The notes beneath the pieces were generated by a model that was not told the DNA's origin, made no database searches, and saw only the letters and a list, made by a program, of their open reading frames with translations. From Cuneatibacter sp. NSJ-177 (lineage in GTDB: Bacteria; Bacillota; Clostridia; Lachnospirales; Lachnospiraceae), in assembly GCF_022867805.1 (NCBI RefSeq), contig NZ_JALIFO010000014.1:1-64000 (forward strand): 64,000 nt of DNA, in the 5' to 3' direction. Below, one piece after another: positions 1 through 8,867 of the stretch. Made by a program: the position numbers and the translations under genes. The stretch's first letter is position 1. Every line of letters begins with the position of its first letter.

Positions 1-117
1 TTTGTACTTACCGTAATGTTCGAGATATTTCTCGTCGATTCCTGCGGTCTTTGCGATTTCGGAAATCGGCTGCATTTCAGTCTCCTGCGCAATTTCGATG
101 TCGGATTTGTAGCCCAT
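1..117 (-). CDS. fhs: Formate--tetrahydrofolate ligase, N-terminal fragment
   Basis: Only the first 39 codons lie in the window; the gene runs off the left edge. The peptide begins MGYKSDIEIAQE and continues through AGIDEKYLEHYGKYK, the characteristic N-terminus of formyl-THF synthetase. This enzyme condenses formate with THF using ATP, the second step of the methyl branch of the Wood-Ljungdahl pathway. An AGAAGGAGA ribosome binding site precedes the ATG. It is the last visible gene of the acs locus, 125 bp after folC; that gap holds only a weak promoter-like sequence. Identity rests on a short but distinctive peptide. Confidence 0.88.
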   Translation of the reverse strand, partial: MGYKSDIEIAQETEMQPISEIAKTAGIDEKYLEHYGKYK

Positions 118-242
118 AATTCTCGTCTCCTTCTACCTTTTTTATTTTACCAGCGCCAATGCGCTTGTAATCTTACCCATGCGGCCGGCCGGATCCTTCA
201 ACGGTATCCGTCCCGCCAATCGGAAGCCTTTCGCTCCTTTTT

Positions 243-1517
243 CTATCTGTTTTTTTCAAAGGCGCGGGTGATATCCCCTACCATATAGAGGGATCCCAGC
301 GCACAGATCACGCCGTTCTTTCCGGCCCTTTCAAGGGCCAGGCGGCAGGCGTCCTCGATGGATTTCTCCGGCGTCACCTGCTTTGCCCCCAGGGAGCGCA
401 AAAGTTCCGCCAGATCCTCCGCCTGCATGGCCCGCGGGCTCGGCGGAGTCACGGTGATAAACTCCTTTGCCAGCGGAAGAATTTCTCCCATCATGGTCTT
501 CCCATCCTTGTCGGCCAGAACGCCGGTCACAAACGTGATGCCGCCTTCCGGAAAGTAAGTCCGCAGGCTTTCGGCCGTAGCCTTGATCCCATGGGGATTG
601 TGGGAACCGTCCACAAGAATCACCGGCTCCTTGGAAAGCAGCTCAAAGCGGCCTCTCCACCGGGTGGAGGACAAGCCTTTCCGCAAACTCTCTTCCGTGA
701 TGTTCCACCCTTTTTTCTGCAATACTGACACAGTCTCCAGAGCCACCGCCGCATTGTTCATCTGGTACGTGCCGAGCAGAGGCACATGGAGGTCCGTGTA
801 GCCGTCATAACAGAACACCTGCCCTTCCAAACTGTGGGAAACCAGTTTCAGGGTATCATATTTCGGGCGGTGCAAACGGCTGTGTCTTTGTGCCGCCATC
901 TCCTCGAAGACGGCCTCCGCTTCGGGATTTTGCCCGTAAAGGATCACGTCGCCGTCTTCCTTGATGATTCCCGCCTTGGCCGAGGCGATTTTCGCAATGG
1001 TATCACCCAGCTCCCGCGTGTGGTCCAGGCCGATGGCCGTGATCACCGCCGCTTCCGGCGTATCAATCACATTGGTGGAATCCAGAGCCCCGCCAAGGCC
1101 CACCTCCAATACCACGATCTCACAGCCGCGCCGTTTAAAAAACTCGAATGCAAGGGCTGTGATCAGCTCAAACTCGGTCGGCGGATCCTCCATGGACTCT
1201 GCAAAGGGCCGGATATAGCCGGTCAGCTCGGCCAGCTCCTCATTTCCAATCATCTCTCCGTCAACCTGCATCCGTTCGTTAAAACAGTGGATGAACGGGG
1301 AAGTGTAGAGCCCGGTTCGATAGCCCGATGCCTCCAGGACCGAAGCCAGCATCGCGGCCGTGGAGCCTTTTCCGTTGGTTCCGGCAATATGGACGAATTT
1401 CAGGCTTTTCTGGGGATTTCCCAACTTCTCCAGCAGTTCAAACGTGCGTTCCAGCCCCAGACGGCTTCCCATCCAGGTGACGCTGTGTATGTATTTCAGT
1501 GCTTCTTCATAATTCAT
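243..1517 (-). CDS. folC: Bifunctional folylpolyglutamate synthase / dihydrofolate synthase
   Basis: 424 aa, the normal length for FolC. The Mur-ligase ATP-binding loop GTNGKGSTAAML lies near residue 46, the central domain follows (EVGLGGALDSTNV, GLDHTRELG), and DGSHNPHG marks the C-terminal glutamate-ligase domain near residue 305. It adds glutamates to folates, which retains the THF cofactor used by the WLP methyl branch. It sits between the DUF3786 gene and fhs on the same strand, which suggests co-expression with folate-dependent C1 enzymes. The ribosome binding site before the chosen ATG is rather distant (GGAAAGGAA). Confidence 0.93.
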   Translation of the reverse strand: MNYEEALKYIHSVTWMGSRLGLERTFELLEKLGNPQKSLKFVHIAGTNGKGSTAAMLASVLEASGYRTGLYTSPFIHCFNERMQVDGEMIGNEELAELTGYIRPFAESMEDPPTEFELITALAFEFFKRRGCEIVVLEVGLGGALDSTNVIDTPEAAVITAIGLDHTRELGDTIAKIASAKAGIIKEDGDVILYGQNPEAEAVFEEMAAQRHSRLHRPKYDTLKLVSHSLEGQVFCYDGYTDLHVPLLGTYQMNNAAVALETVSVLQKKGWNITEESLRKGLSSTRWRGRFELLSKEPVILVDGSHNPHGIKATAESLRTYFPEGGITFVTGVLADKDGKTMMGEILPLAKEFITVTPPSPRAMQAEDLAELLRSLGAKQVTPEKSIEDACRLALERAGKNGVICALGSLYMVGDITRAFEKNR

Positions 1518-1589
1518 GACATTTGCCGTTCCTTTCCTTCTATCTTCCGGCTTTTCCCGCAGATGATACGGCTGTAAACCGTAACCAGA

Positions 1590-2243
1590 TTATCCCTTCT
1601 TCCCGGCATCGCACATAGCCTTCAAGGTTCCGATGGAGACGTCCCCAATCACCGCCATATCCTCGGCCGTAAACGCCGAAGTGACATTATCCGAAAATAA
1701 AATCTGAGAGGACGGGGGAAATTCGTCGTCCCCGCTCCAGAGGATAAACTGCAGATTCACATGATTGATAAACTCGAATTCATAACCGGCATCCCCGGTC
1801 TTCACCCGCTTTCCGCCGATACTTTCCAGCGCCTTTGAGAACTCTTCCAGGCGGGAACCAAAGCCAAAAGCCAGGCGGGCCAGGCAGCGCCCCTGGAAGT
1901 TCCGGAAGTAAAGCTCTCCCCATGGGACATCCCGGTAGGTCACGTAACTGCCGCCAAAGGGAGTGCAGCGGCCTTCAATCAGATAACGGGCCACCAGGAT
2001 CTTAGCCGGGTACGTATCCCGCAGAGCCGCAAAACCGGCATCCTCCGTGGTCACAACGAAATCCGGATGGCTGACCCGGTAGGATTTTCCCATCAGCCGG
2101 ATCAGGAAGCCTCCGGCTGCCTCGTCGTAATCCACCCCGCAGCGCAGACTGACCTCTTCCGGATCCAGTTTTTCATAGAGCTTTTGGTAGTGCTCCCAGG
2201 GAATTTCCTCTTTATTGTTTTTCCTCTTCTCAGGATCGATCAT
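1590..2243 (-). CDS. DUF3786 family protein in acetogen cluster
   Basis: About 217 aa. Resembles the DUF3786 family of anaerobes; no signal peptide or membrane segment is visible. Recognisable stretches are LVARYLIEG, TYRDVPWGELYF and FGSRLEEFSKAL, with a C-terminal FPPSSQILFSDN. The second of two adjacent ATGs is preferred because AGGAG lies 6 nt before it (3 nt before the first). It starts 12 bp after the end of acsV, so it is almost certainly co-transcribed. Function is unknown. Its place beside the corrinoid-protein activator suggests an accessory role in the corrinoid/CODH system, but that is inference from position only. Confidence 0.7.
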   Translation of the reverse strand: MIDPEKRKNNKEEIPWEHYQKLYEKLDPEEVSLRCGVDYDEAAGGFLIRLMGKSYRVSHPDFVVTTEDAGFAALRDTYPAKILVARYLIEGRCTPFGGSYVTYRDVPWGELYFRNFQGRCLARLAFGFGSRLEEFSKALESIGGKRVKTGDAGYEFEFINHVNLQFILWSGDDEFPPSSQILFSDNVTSAFTAEDMAVIGDVSIGTLKAMCDAGKKG

Positions 2244-2255
2244 CATACACTCCTA

Positions 2256-4199
2256 TCAATGTTTCAGCTCTTCGGTCACCGAAGGGAACAGCATCTCGTT
2301 GGTATGGGGCAGGAAACAGGCGGCCACAAATTCATCCATATAAGCAGGATTCGTGGAGAGCTCCATGTAGGTCATATTTTTGGAGAGATCCACCACCTTT
2401 TTCGCCGCGGCATCGGAAAGCAGCATGGCGTAAGCGCCGCAGAGGGAGGAATTCCCGATATAATGATATTTCTCCAGCGGGATATCCGGCAGCATGCCGA
2501 TGGTCACCGCATTTTTCATGTTGATTCCGCTGCCGATGCCTCCGGCCACATACACATTTTCAATCACGGAGACGTCAAAATCCAGGGAAGCCAGCATAAT
2601 GTGAATGCCGGAAAAAATCGCTGCTTTCGCCCGGATAAAATTGTCGATATCCACCTCATTGATCTCCACGTCGCGGACCGATCCTGCCTCATCCCGGAAC
2701 GCCAGGACATAGCTGGCCACGCCGTGCTCATCGCGGCGGATCCGGCGGCACTCCTTGACAAAAGCGCCCTTGGCATTGATGATGCCGCAGAGGAACATCT
2801 GGCAGATCGCATCGATGATGCCGGAGCCGCAGATACCCACCGGCCTTTCGTTCGGCCCTCCGACCACGGTCAGCTCCGGCTCCAGGGTCTCCGGATCAAT
2901 CTTGCAGGCTTCAATGGCGCCGTCGGTGGCTCGCATGCCGCAGCTGATGTCCCCGCCCTCAAAGGCAGGACCGGCGGAGCAGGCGCAAGTCATCAGGAAG
3001 TCTTCATTTCCGAAAACCAGCTCCCCGTTGGTGCCAAGGTCGATAAACAAAGAGAATTCCGGGCGGTTCCAGATTCCGCTGGCCAAGGTTCCCGCCGTAA
3101 TATCTCCGCCCACATAGCTCCCCACATTGGGAGCGAGGATCACCTTGGCGTCGGAGGAAATCTCGATGCCAAGATCGATTGCTTTGACCGACCTGGTCTC
3201 GAAAAAGGCCGGGATGTAAGGCTCCATCCGGATCGGATCGGAATTGACGCCGACCAGGAGATGGTTCATCGTTGTATTGGAAGCCACGCAGATCCGGTAC
3301 ACGCCGTCATAAGGAATCCGCGCCTCATGGCAAAGACCCTCTAAAAGCGGGAACAGCGTCTCTTCGACGATTGCATTTTGCAGCCGGGCCCGTCCGCCTG
3401 TCTTGGTGGACTCAATAATCCGGTTGATCACATCGGCGCCGTAGCGGATCTGGCCGTTTCCGGTGGATGCTTTCGCCAGGATCTTCCCTGTCTCCATGTC
3501 CACCATCAGGGCGGAAACCGTGGTCGTTCCGATATCTACAGCCATTCCGGCAATCGTAGCCCGCTCTCCGGCGGGAATCACATCGTGGATAATCAGTTCC
3601 TCTTTAAACCGCTCCAGCACGCATTGTACCTTAAAATTAGCGGCCCGCAAGGAATCCGGAAGTTTTTTCAAAGCAGAGAAAGCCATCTGGATATGTCCGG
3701 TTCCAATGCCCGTGGCAATCCGGACCGCGCGCAACAGGCGTTCATTGTCCGGCATCGTATCGTCCAAAGTCGGCTCCGTCAGCTCCAGATTCAGAAGTGT
3801 AAAATTGTTTTTCCACTCAATTCCTGCGTCCTTAATGTTTTGAACCACCTGCTCAAAGATCGCCACTTCTTCTCCGCTTCCGAGATCCGCGATCTTCATG
3901 CGGGAGCGGTAGGCAGAAGCAATATCCGGCACCAAAACATCGGCGTCGGCGCATACGGTGCTGACACAGGCAAGCCGCCATCCGGCTCCGTATTCGGCGC
4001 GGGTAATGTGGCGCGTACGCTCAGACTTTAGCTGCCCTTTCAGCAGCTGGACCCGGCATTTTCCGCAGGACGCGTTGCCGGAGCAGGGGGCGTCGATGGC
4101 CACATTATGGCGGCGGGCGATTTCCAGCAGATTATCGCCCTCCTGGGCCGAAGCTTCCACCGGATCGCCGTTTTCAAAACAAAATCTTATCGTAAACAT
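2256..4199 (-). CDS. acsV: Corrinoid activation/regeneration ferredoxin-ATPase (RACo, AcsV)
   Basis: 647 aa. The N-terminal [2Fe-2S] ferredoxin domain shows CSGNASCGKCRVQLLKG (about residues 39-55). A linker is followed by an actin-like ATPase (DUF4445) with DIGTTTVSALMVD near residue 220, NVGSYVGGDITAG and FIDLGTNGELV. RACo proteins reductively reactivate Co(II) in the corrinoid iron-sulfur protein AcsCD at the cost of ATP. This fits its place in the acs locus. Start supported by GAAGGAGATTAATCCCC before ATG. A hairpin separates it from the upstream second acsB, so it may be expressed at a lower level. Confidence 0.93.
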   Translation of the reverse strand: MFTIRFCFENGDPVEASAQEGDNLLEIARRHNVAIDAPCSGNASCGKCRVQLLKGQLKSERTRHITRAEYGAGWRLACVSTVCADADVLVPDIASAYRSRMKIADLGSGEEVAIFEQVVQNIKDAGIEWKNNFTLLNLELTEPTLDDTMPDNERLLRAVRIATGIGTGHIQMAFSALKKLPDSLRAANFKVQCVLERFKEELIIHDVIPAGERATIAGMAVDIGTTTVSALMVDMETGKILAKASTGNGQIRYGADVINRIIESTKTGGRARLQNAIVEETLFPLLEGLCHEARIPYDGVYRICVASNTTMNHLLVGVNSDPIRMEPYIPAFFETRSVKAIDLGIEISSDAKVILAPNVGSYVGGDITAGTLASGIWNRPEFSLFIDLGTNGELVFGNEDFLMTCACSAGPAFEGGDISCGMRATDGAIEACKIDPETLEPELTVVGGPNERPVGICGSGIIDAICQMFLCGIINAKGAFVKECRRIRRDEHGVASYVLAFRDEAGSVRDVEINEVDIDNFIRAKAAIFSGIHIMLASLDFDVSVIENVYVAGGIGSGINMKNAVTIGMLPDIPLEKYHYIGNSSLCGAYAMLLSDAAAKKVVDLSKNMTYMELSTNPAYMDEFVAACFLPHTNEMLFPSVTEELKH

Positions 4200-4233
4200 G
4201 GGGATTAATCTCCTTCATGACTGATGTCTTTTT

Positions 4234-4269
4234 AAAAGGCCGCTGCAAACCGGCAGGAATGCAGCGGCC
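4234..4269 (-). terminator. Hairpin/terminator between second acsB and acsV
   Basis: Perfect 10-bp stem (GGCCGCTGCA / TGCAGCGGCC) with a 12-nt loop, followed on the minus strand by TTTT then A-rich sequence. The short U-tract suggests partial termination, which would set acsV and downstream genes below acsB2. Confidence 0.65.
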
Positions 4270-4344
4270 CGTCTGTACCAATCCTATTCGGTCACAGAAC
4301 CACCCGCGGTACGACAGGCGGTCCTCCTTTTTATCCGGAACCGA

Positions 4345-6471
4345 TTACATGATCGGATCCATTTCCAGGGCCGGGTGTCCTTTTTCGGTCAGGAATTCCA
4401 ACACGGCCTCGGTGTCGGTCGCGATGGTCTCATCGCAGACCATATCGGTAAAATTCTCAATTCCATACAATTCTTTCGCGGTCTTGTTCAGCCGTTCCGC
4501 CACATCGTCTTTCAGCTCCTTCGGCATCCAGACAATTCTCTCAATGCCGCCCTCGGCGCTGATAAATTTCTTTGAGGAAATAAAGTGACGTCCATGGCCC
4601 ATGAAGCCCGGAGTCTGAACGCCGCCGCCGGTCATGGAAGCCAGCTCACCGAAGGTCATGCCGGTCGGGGTCATGCCCTTATATTCCCGGTTTACCACCA
4701 CCACGCCGTTGGAGGCGGGCTCCACGCCGCAGATACACTCAAAGCAGCCGCAGCTGGTCATCGGATCCTCGATCAAAGAGTAGAGCGTCACCTGGGAAAC
4801 CGCGCCCTGGGTCATCTTCTCCACCATTTCGTTGACCGCCGTGTAAGCGCCGGTTCTCTCGTCCGTGCAGCCTTCCTTCGGGATCGGCTGGCACGGTCCG
4901 GTGGGCGTCAGCTCCTTGGTCGCCTTGGCATCCAGCCAGGATACCGCTCCGCACAGGCCCAACCGCTCCGGCGTCACCACGCAGCAGTGGGACGGGGCAA
5001 AGGACTGACAGAGAATACAGGTGTAGAACTCATCGACGCTCTCATCGGTCAGGGAAGCCAGACGGTCATCGCGGGCATTGTAGGTCGGCATGGCCTTGGT
5101 GTCCAGGATTTCCTGTACTTTGTCGCGTTCCGTATAGAAGGTGACCTCGCACTTATCCACAACCGTGTCGAACTCATCCATGATCATATTGTAGAGGACT
5201 TCGCCGAAATGATTCAGCCGCAGGCCCTTCTCAAAGGCATCGTTGCTGACGCGGATCCGGATCAGGTTTCTCTGGCCCGTGTGCATTACGCCTTCCATAT
5301 AGTTGAACCAGGCATGAATTTTTCTCTCGATAACGGACTCAAAATCCGGCTGCATCTTTGCGCCGTATACCTTTACGCAGGTCGCAAGCGCCAGCTCTCC
5401 TCCGGCATCGATGTCCGGTCCCACCACGGTGATCTTGTGATCGTCCACCTCGGCGGAGGCAGCCGCAGATACCAGCTCGCAGGTCGGATTGGCGTGGGAG
5501 CTGAATTCGGTGTGCATGTCGTTTCTGCGGATGATCTCGCCCTCAAAGGCAGCGGCAAAGGCCACCGGTATCGGCATTTCTTTGACCTTAATCTTGATAT
5601 TGCGAAGCTCTAAGGATTTCTTCACGGTCATTGCGTGGTCCGTCACGGATTCCAGCGCGCCCGGAACCTGGTTTTCGCCCAGGTCAACATCCACCACAAC
5701 CGGGAAGCCAAGGGCAATCGCTCCGGCTCCGGCGGAAACCACCACCGAATCGATGGGGCCGAAGGTGTTGACGAAAGCCGGCACTCTCTCCTTCGTGTAG
5801 GCCAAAAGGTCGGCCAGCTTTCCGGGCTCGGTGGCGCCGAAAATCAAAGCCGCCCGGATCGCAACCGTAACCACATGGGTCACCGCAGTCACATCATGTC
5901 CCAGCGGAACAACCCGAAGTTCCAGGCCCATCTTCACGCCGCCCTCGGCACACTGCTCGATTACGTCGCCGACCAGGAAGGTCAAAATTCCCTTGCTCTG
6001 ATAATCCTTCACCACGTTTACAGCGTCCGCCGGATTCTCCGCCTTTCCGAGAACCACGGCCACACCGGGGATATCGCCGGTTACCAGCGGCACGCCCAGG
6101 GAACGGATGATCGGATCCGGCACAAAGCCGATGCCGCTGTCATTCGCGTAGGGCTCGCTGCTTTCCACATATTTCAGAGCTTCGATGATTTCTGCGCCGA
6201 CCGCAGTGGCAAGGCCGGCATTCAGCGCTTCCCCCAGGTCCTCTTTGTCGGAGATCAGACTTTTCTGTACCTCCACACAGGCCGTCAGGTCTCCAAGGGT
6301 TTTCACCTTCACGCCCGTGGCTGCATAGATGGTCGGAAGAAAATACGCCGTGTCGGGAAACGCCACCTTTGCGTCCGCGCCGTGCTTGGCAATCGCATCC
6401 TTCACCGCGCCCTCCGTCAGACCGGCCACCGCATGAGAACCGCCATAAATCAAATCCGTCAATACGCTCAT
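4345..6471 (-). CDS. acsB: Acetyl-CoA synthase (CODH/ACS beta subunit), second copy
   Basis: 708 aa, full length. A-cluster ligands are intact: YTCILCQSFAPSHCC with LGLCGA for the [4Fe-4S] cubane, and SCGCFECICG carrying the Cys-Gly-Cys distal-nickel site. The enzyme joins CO (from AcsA), a methyl group (from AcsCD) and CoA to acetyl-CoA. It is clearly paralogous to the acsB at 10034-12166 across the whole length but diverged, especially in the N-terminal 150 residues. ATG chosen because AGGAGG lies 7 nt upstream. It has its own promoter and is preceded by a terminator-like hairpin, so it may be regulated separately from the first copy. Confidence 0.95.
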   Translation of the reverse strand: MSVLTDLIYGGSHAVAGLTEGAVKDAIAKHGADAKVAFPDTAYFLPTIYAATGVKVKTLGDLTACVEVQKSLISDKEDLGEALNAGLATAVGAEIIEALKYVESSEPYANDSGIGFVPDPIIRSLGVPLVTGDIPGVAVVLGKAENPADAVNVVKDYQSKGILTFLVGDVIEQCAEGGVKMGLELRVVPLGHDVTAVTHVVTVAIRAALIFGATEPGKLADLLAYTKERVPAFVNTFGPIDSVVVSAGAGAIALGFPVVVDVDLGENQVPGALESVTDHAMTVKKSLELRNIKIKVKEMPIPVAFAAAFEGEIIRRNDMHTEFSSHANPTCELVSAAASAEVDDHKITVVGPDIDAGGELALATCVKVYGAKMQPDFESVIERKIHAWFNYMEGVMHTGQRNLIRIRVSNDAFEKGLRLNHFGEVLYNMIMDEFDTVVDKCEVTFYTERDKVQEILDTKAMPTYNARDDRLASLTDESVDEFYTCILCQSFAPSHCCVVTPERLGLCGAVSWLDAKATKELTPTGPCQPIPKEGCTDERTGAYTAVNEMVEKMTQGAVSQVTLYSLIEDPMTSCGCFECICGVEPASNGVVVVNREYKGMTPTGMTFGELASMTGGGVQTPGFMGHGRHFISSKKFISAEGGIERIVWMPKELKDDVAERLNKTAKELYGIENFTDMVCDETIATDTEAVLEFLTEKGHPALEMDPIM

Positions 6472-6615
6472 CGCAACTCCTCCTATCTTTTCACCGCCTG
6501 TCAGGCAGTGAGACCGGCATCCGGCCTTCCCGGACGGATGCCCAGGCGTCCGCCGCATCTTGCCCGGCGGACAATTTTCGTTCCAAATTAGAATTCCGGG
6601 TACACCCCTTTTCCT

Positions 6616-6643
6616 AGTATACCCCGGATTCCGTCTGGTACAA
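6616..6643 (-). promoter_or_regulatory. Sigma-70-type promoter of second acsB
   Basis: Minus strand TTGTAC, 16-nt spacer, TATACT, about 145 nt upstream of the acsB2 ATG and just downstream of the hairpin after acsE. Seen in sequence; activity inferred. Confidence 0.6.
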
Positions 6644-6660
6644 CGAATGCTGTATCAGAG

Positions 6661-6686
6661 AAAACCCGCTGATAAAGGCGGGTTTT
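6661..6686 (-). terminator. Terminator-like hairpin after acsE
   Basis: Nine-bp stem AAAACCCGC / GCGGGTTTT with an 8-nt loop, 25 nt past the acsE stop. The U-rich end lies within the 3' arm on either strand. It probably ends or attenuates the acsDCE transcript. Confidence 0.7.
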
Positions 6687-6711
6687 CTTGAAGACATTTC
6701 ATGTAACGTTC

Positions 6712-7497
6712 TTACAGGTCCAGATAAGAATCTGCATACAGAACGTTGTTTTTCAGGACGTCGCAGGACTTGATGGTCTCCATCAGTCTCTGATCGCAAG
6801 GGTTCACAATCGCGGAAGTCATGCCCTGCATCATCGCCATGGCAATCATGGCAGAATCCATGATCGGACGGATGTTTTTCGGCATACCGTTGGAGTTGTT
6901 GGACAGGCCGCCGGTGGTGTTCAGGCCCATCTCGCTGAACATCTTGATGGCTTCCAGGACTTCCATCTGCTTATCCTGCATTCCCTTAACCACCAGGAAC
7001 AGCGGATCAAACCACAGGTCGGTCTCTTCCATGCCGAGGGACATGCCTCTCTCCAGCATGTTCTGGCAGTGCATCATGCGCTCGTCGTTGTCGGCGGCAA
7101 TGCCGTGGGCGGAGCACAGAGCAATTACGATCGCATCGTTGGCGGCCGCCAGGTCGATATTCTCAATCCGGTCGCCTGCGTCGGCGGAGTTCACAATCGG
7201 TTTGCCTTTCGAGCGGTTGTAAACCGAGATACCGGCTTCGATCGCTTTCTTATTGGCAGTGTCCAGGCAGAGAGGCACATTGTCAAACTCGGACTGAAGC
7301 AGGGTTACCGCCCACTTCATCAGCTCCTCGCCGTCGTTCTCGGCCGGACCAATGTTCACATCCAGGTAGGTCGCACCTGCGTCCAGCTGCTCCTTTGCAC
7401 GCTTTAAAATCGGTTCCGGATTTCTGGTCGCCATCGCCTCGCGGATGGACGGAGAAATGCAGTGAATGCGCTCACCGATCGTAATGAATTTTGCCAT
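6712..7497 (-). CDS. acsE: Methyl-THF:corrinoid iron-sulfur protein methyltransferase
   Basis: 261 aa, the usual MeTr length. Begins MAKFITIGERIHCISPSIRE and contains DAGATYLDVNIGPAEND, the pterin-binding TIM-barrel signature, and NTTGGLSNNSNGMP. It transfers the methyl group of 5-methyl-THF to Co(I) of the corrinoid protein AcsCD. It starts 21 bp after acsC with AAAGGAG upstream, so it belongs to an acsD-acsC-acsE unit. Confidence 0.96.
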   Translation of the reverse strand: MAKFITIGERIHCISPSIREAMATRNPEPILKRAKEQLDAGATYLDVNIGPAENDGEELMKWAVTLLQSEFDNVPLCLDTANKKAIEAGISVYNRSKGKPIVNSADAGDRIENIDLAAANDAIVIALCSAHGIAADNDERMMHCQNMLERGMSLGMEETDLWFDPLFLVVKGMQDKQMEVLEAIKMFSEMGLNTTGGLSNNSNGMPKNIRPIMDSAMIAMAMMQGMTSAIVNPCDQRLMETIKSCDVLKNNVLYADSYLDL

Positions 7498-7518
7498 AAT
7501 TGTGTTCTCCTTTATTGT

Positions 7519-8844
7519 TTATTTATAGTCTTTCAGGAACTGAACCAGCTGTACCGCTTCGGTCGGTCCTACTACAATATTCCAATCCGGCAGCTTATCC
7601 TGGACTTCGCCCTTCAGCACGGCCACCTTGCCAGGCAGAATCAGCGTACGGTTCTTGATCTTCCCGGCAATATCCATCTCGTTGAAGAACTTGGCGATGG
7701 AGGAAGCGCTCAGCTTGCCGGCCGCCCATGCAGTCAGCACCGAATAGCCACCTGCGTCGGAGATCAGCAGGTTGCAAGGCACGCCGGAACGCTCGATTTC
7801 GCCGGATACCACGAAGTAGGTCAGAGCAAAATCTACGGTCACTGCACAGACCGAATTCTCGTCGGCGCCGTTCAGCGGGTAGATGCCCGGCTCCACCTTC
7901 ATCGGTTTCTGCGGGTCGGTATAAATATTCTGTCTCAGGCCGTACAGCGGCAGAGCCTGAGCATAATTCATTCCTTCCATCACAATGATGGAACCATATT
8001 TTAACGTAAACAAGGAAGCCAAAGCAGCCTGCATCGTCTTATCGCCTGCTGCCAGCGCAGCGGCGTTTACGATCACCGGGTAACCAAAGGTACGGTCGGT
8101 GTTCTTGACGGCGGCGCGGCGGATCTCCACGGCAAACTGGAACGCAGCCTTGATGGACGCCGTGCTGGCGTTCAGGACCAGGTTCTTGTTGCCAAGGCCT
8201 TCGATCTTTGCAGTCAGATCATAGAGCGCATCCAGGCTGTCCGCTTTCACGCCCAGAACCACGCCGTACTTGACGGCCAGCGCGTTCATGGCCTCGGCAT
8301 TCTCCTCGGTAGCGCCGTTTAATACCGGCTTTGCATCCTTGATCGCTTCCAGAGCAGCCTCCGCCGTCTCCGGGCAGTTGACATCCAAAATCACGGCGCG
8401 GCCGGGAACCGCCGCAGCCTTTTTCGCCAGCTCCACATAAGCGTCTTTATTTCCTGCGTAGGTCACGAATACCATCTCTACGAACATCCGCTCGCCGATC
8501 CGCTCGTAATCCACTTTGGTCATCTCCGCCAGTTTCGCATCCGCATCGGCGTCCGCGTCGGAAACCGATACCGCGTACAGGTTCTTGCTGACAAAGGTCT
8601 TCTCATGACGGGCCAATACCGTCTCTCCGCCCATCTTAAAGTCGCCGACCTGGATGGTCTTCATCGGCGGCGCGGTGGCCTCGGAAAGTTTTGCGATTAC
8701 GTCCGCACCCATGTGCGGGCATTTCTCGATGGGCAGGGCGCCCTGGGCCACCTTCATGCAGAATGCCATACAGGTGGGAACACCACATTCTTTACAGTTT
8801 GTCTTCGGAGACAATTTAAAAATATCTAAACCTTTTAATGCCAT
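7519..8844 (-). CDS. acsC: Corrinoid iron-sulfur protein, large (gamma) subunit
   Basis: 441 aa. The N-terminal [4Fe-4S] motif is CKECGVPTCMAFCMKVAQG with a further Cys in IEKCPHMG, typical of CFeSP gamma. A TIM barrel and a C-terminal cobamide-binding domain follow (TYFVVSGEIERSGVPCNLLI, DAGGYSVLTAWAAGKLSA). It carries the methylcobamide intermediate between AcsE and AcsB. Start supported by GGAAGGAGG. Starts 23 bp after acsD. Confidence 0.96.
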   Translation of the reverse strand: MALKGLDIFKLSPKTNCKECGVPTCMAFCMKVAQGALPIEKCPHMGADVIAKLSEATAPPMKTIQVGDFKMGGETVLARHEKTFVSKNLYAVSVSDADADADAKLAEMTKVDYERIGERMFVEMVFVTYAGNKDAYVELAKKAAAVPGRAVILDVNCPETAEAALEAIKDAKPVLNGATEENAEAMNALAVKYGVVLGVKADSLDALYDLTAKIEGLGNKNLVLNASTASIKAAFQFAVEIRRAAVKNTDRTFGYPVIVNAAALAAGDKTMQAALASLFTLKYGSIIVMEGMNYAQALPLYGLRQNIYTDPQKPMKVEPGIYPLNGADENSVCAVTVDFALTYFVVSGEIERSGVPCNLLISDAGGYSVLTAWAAGKLSASSIAKFFNEMDIAGKIKNRTLILPGKVAVLKGEVQDKLPDWNIVVGPTEAVQLVQFLKDYK

Positions 8845-8867
8845 TGTTTTTTCCTCCTTCCGCTCGA

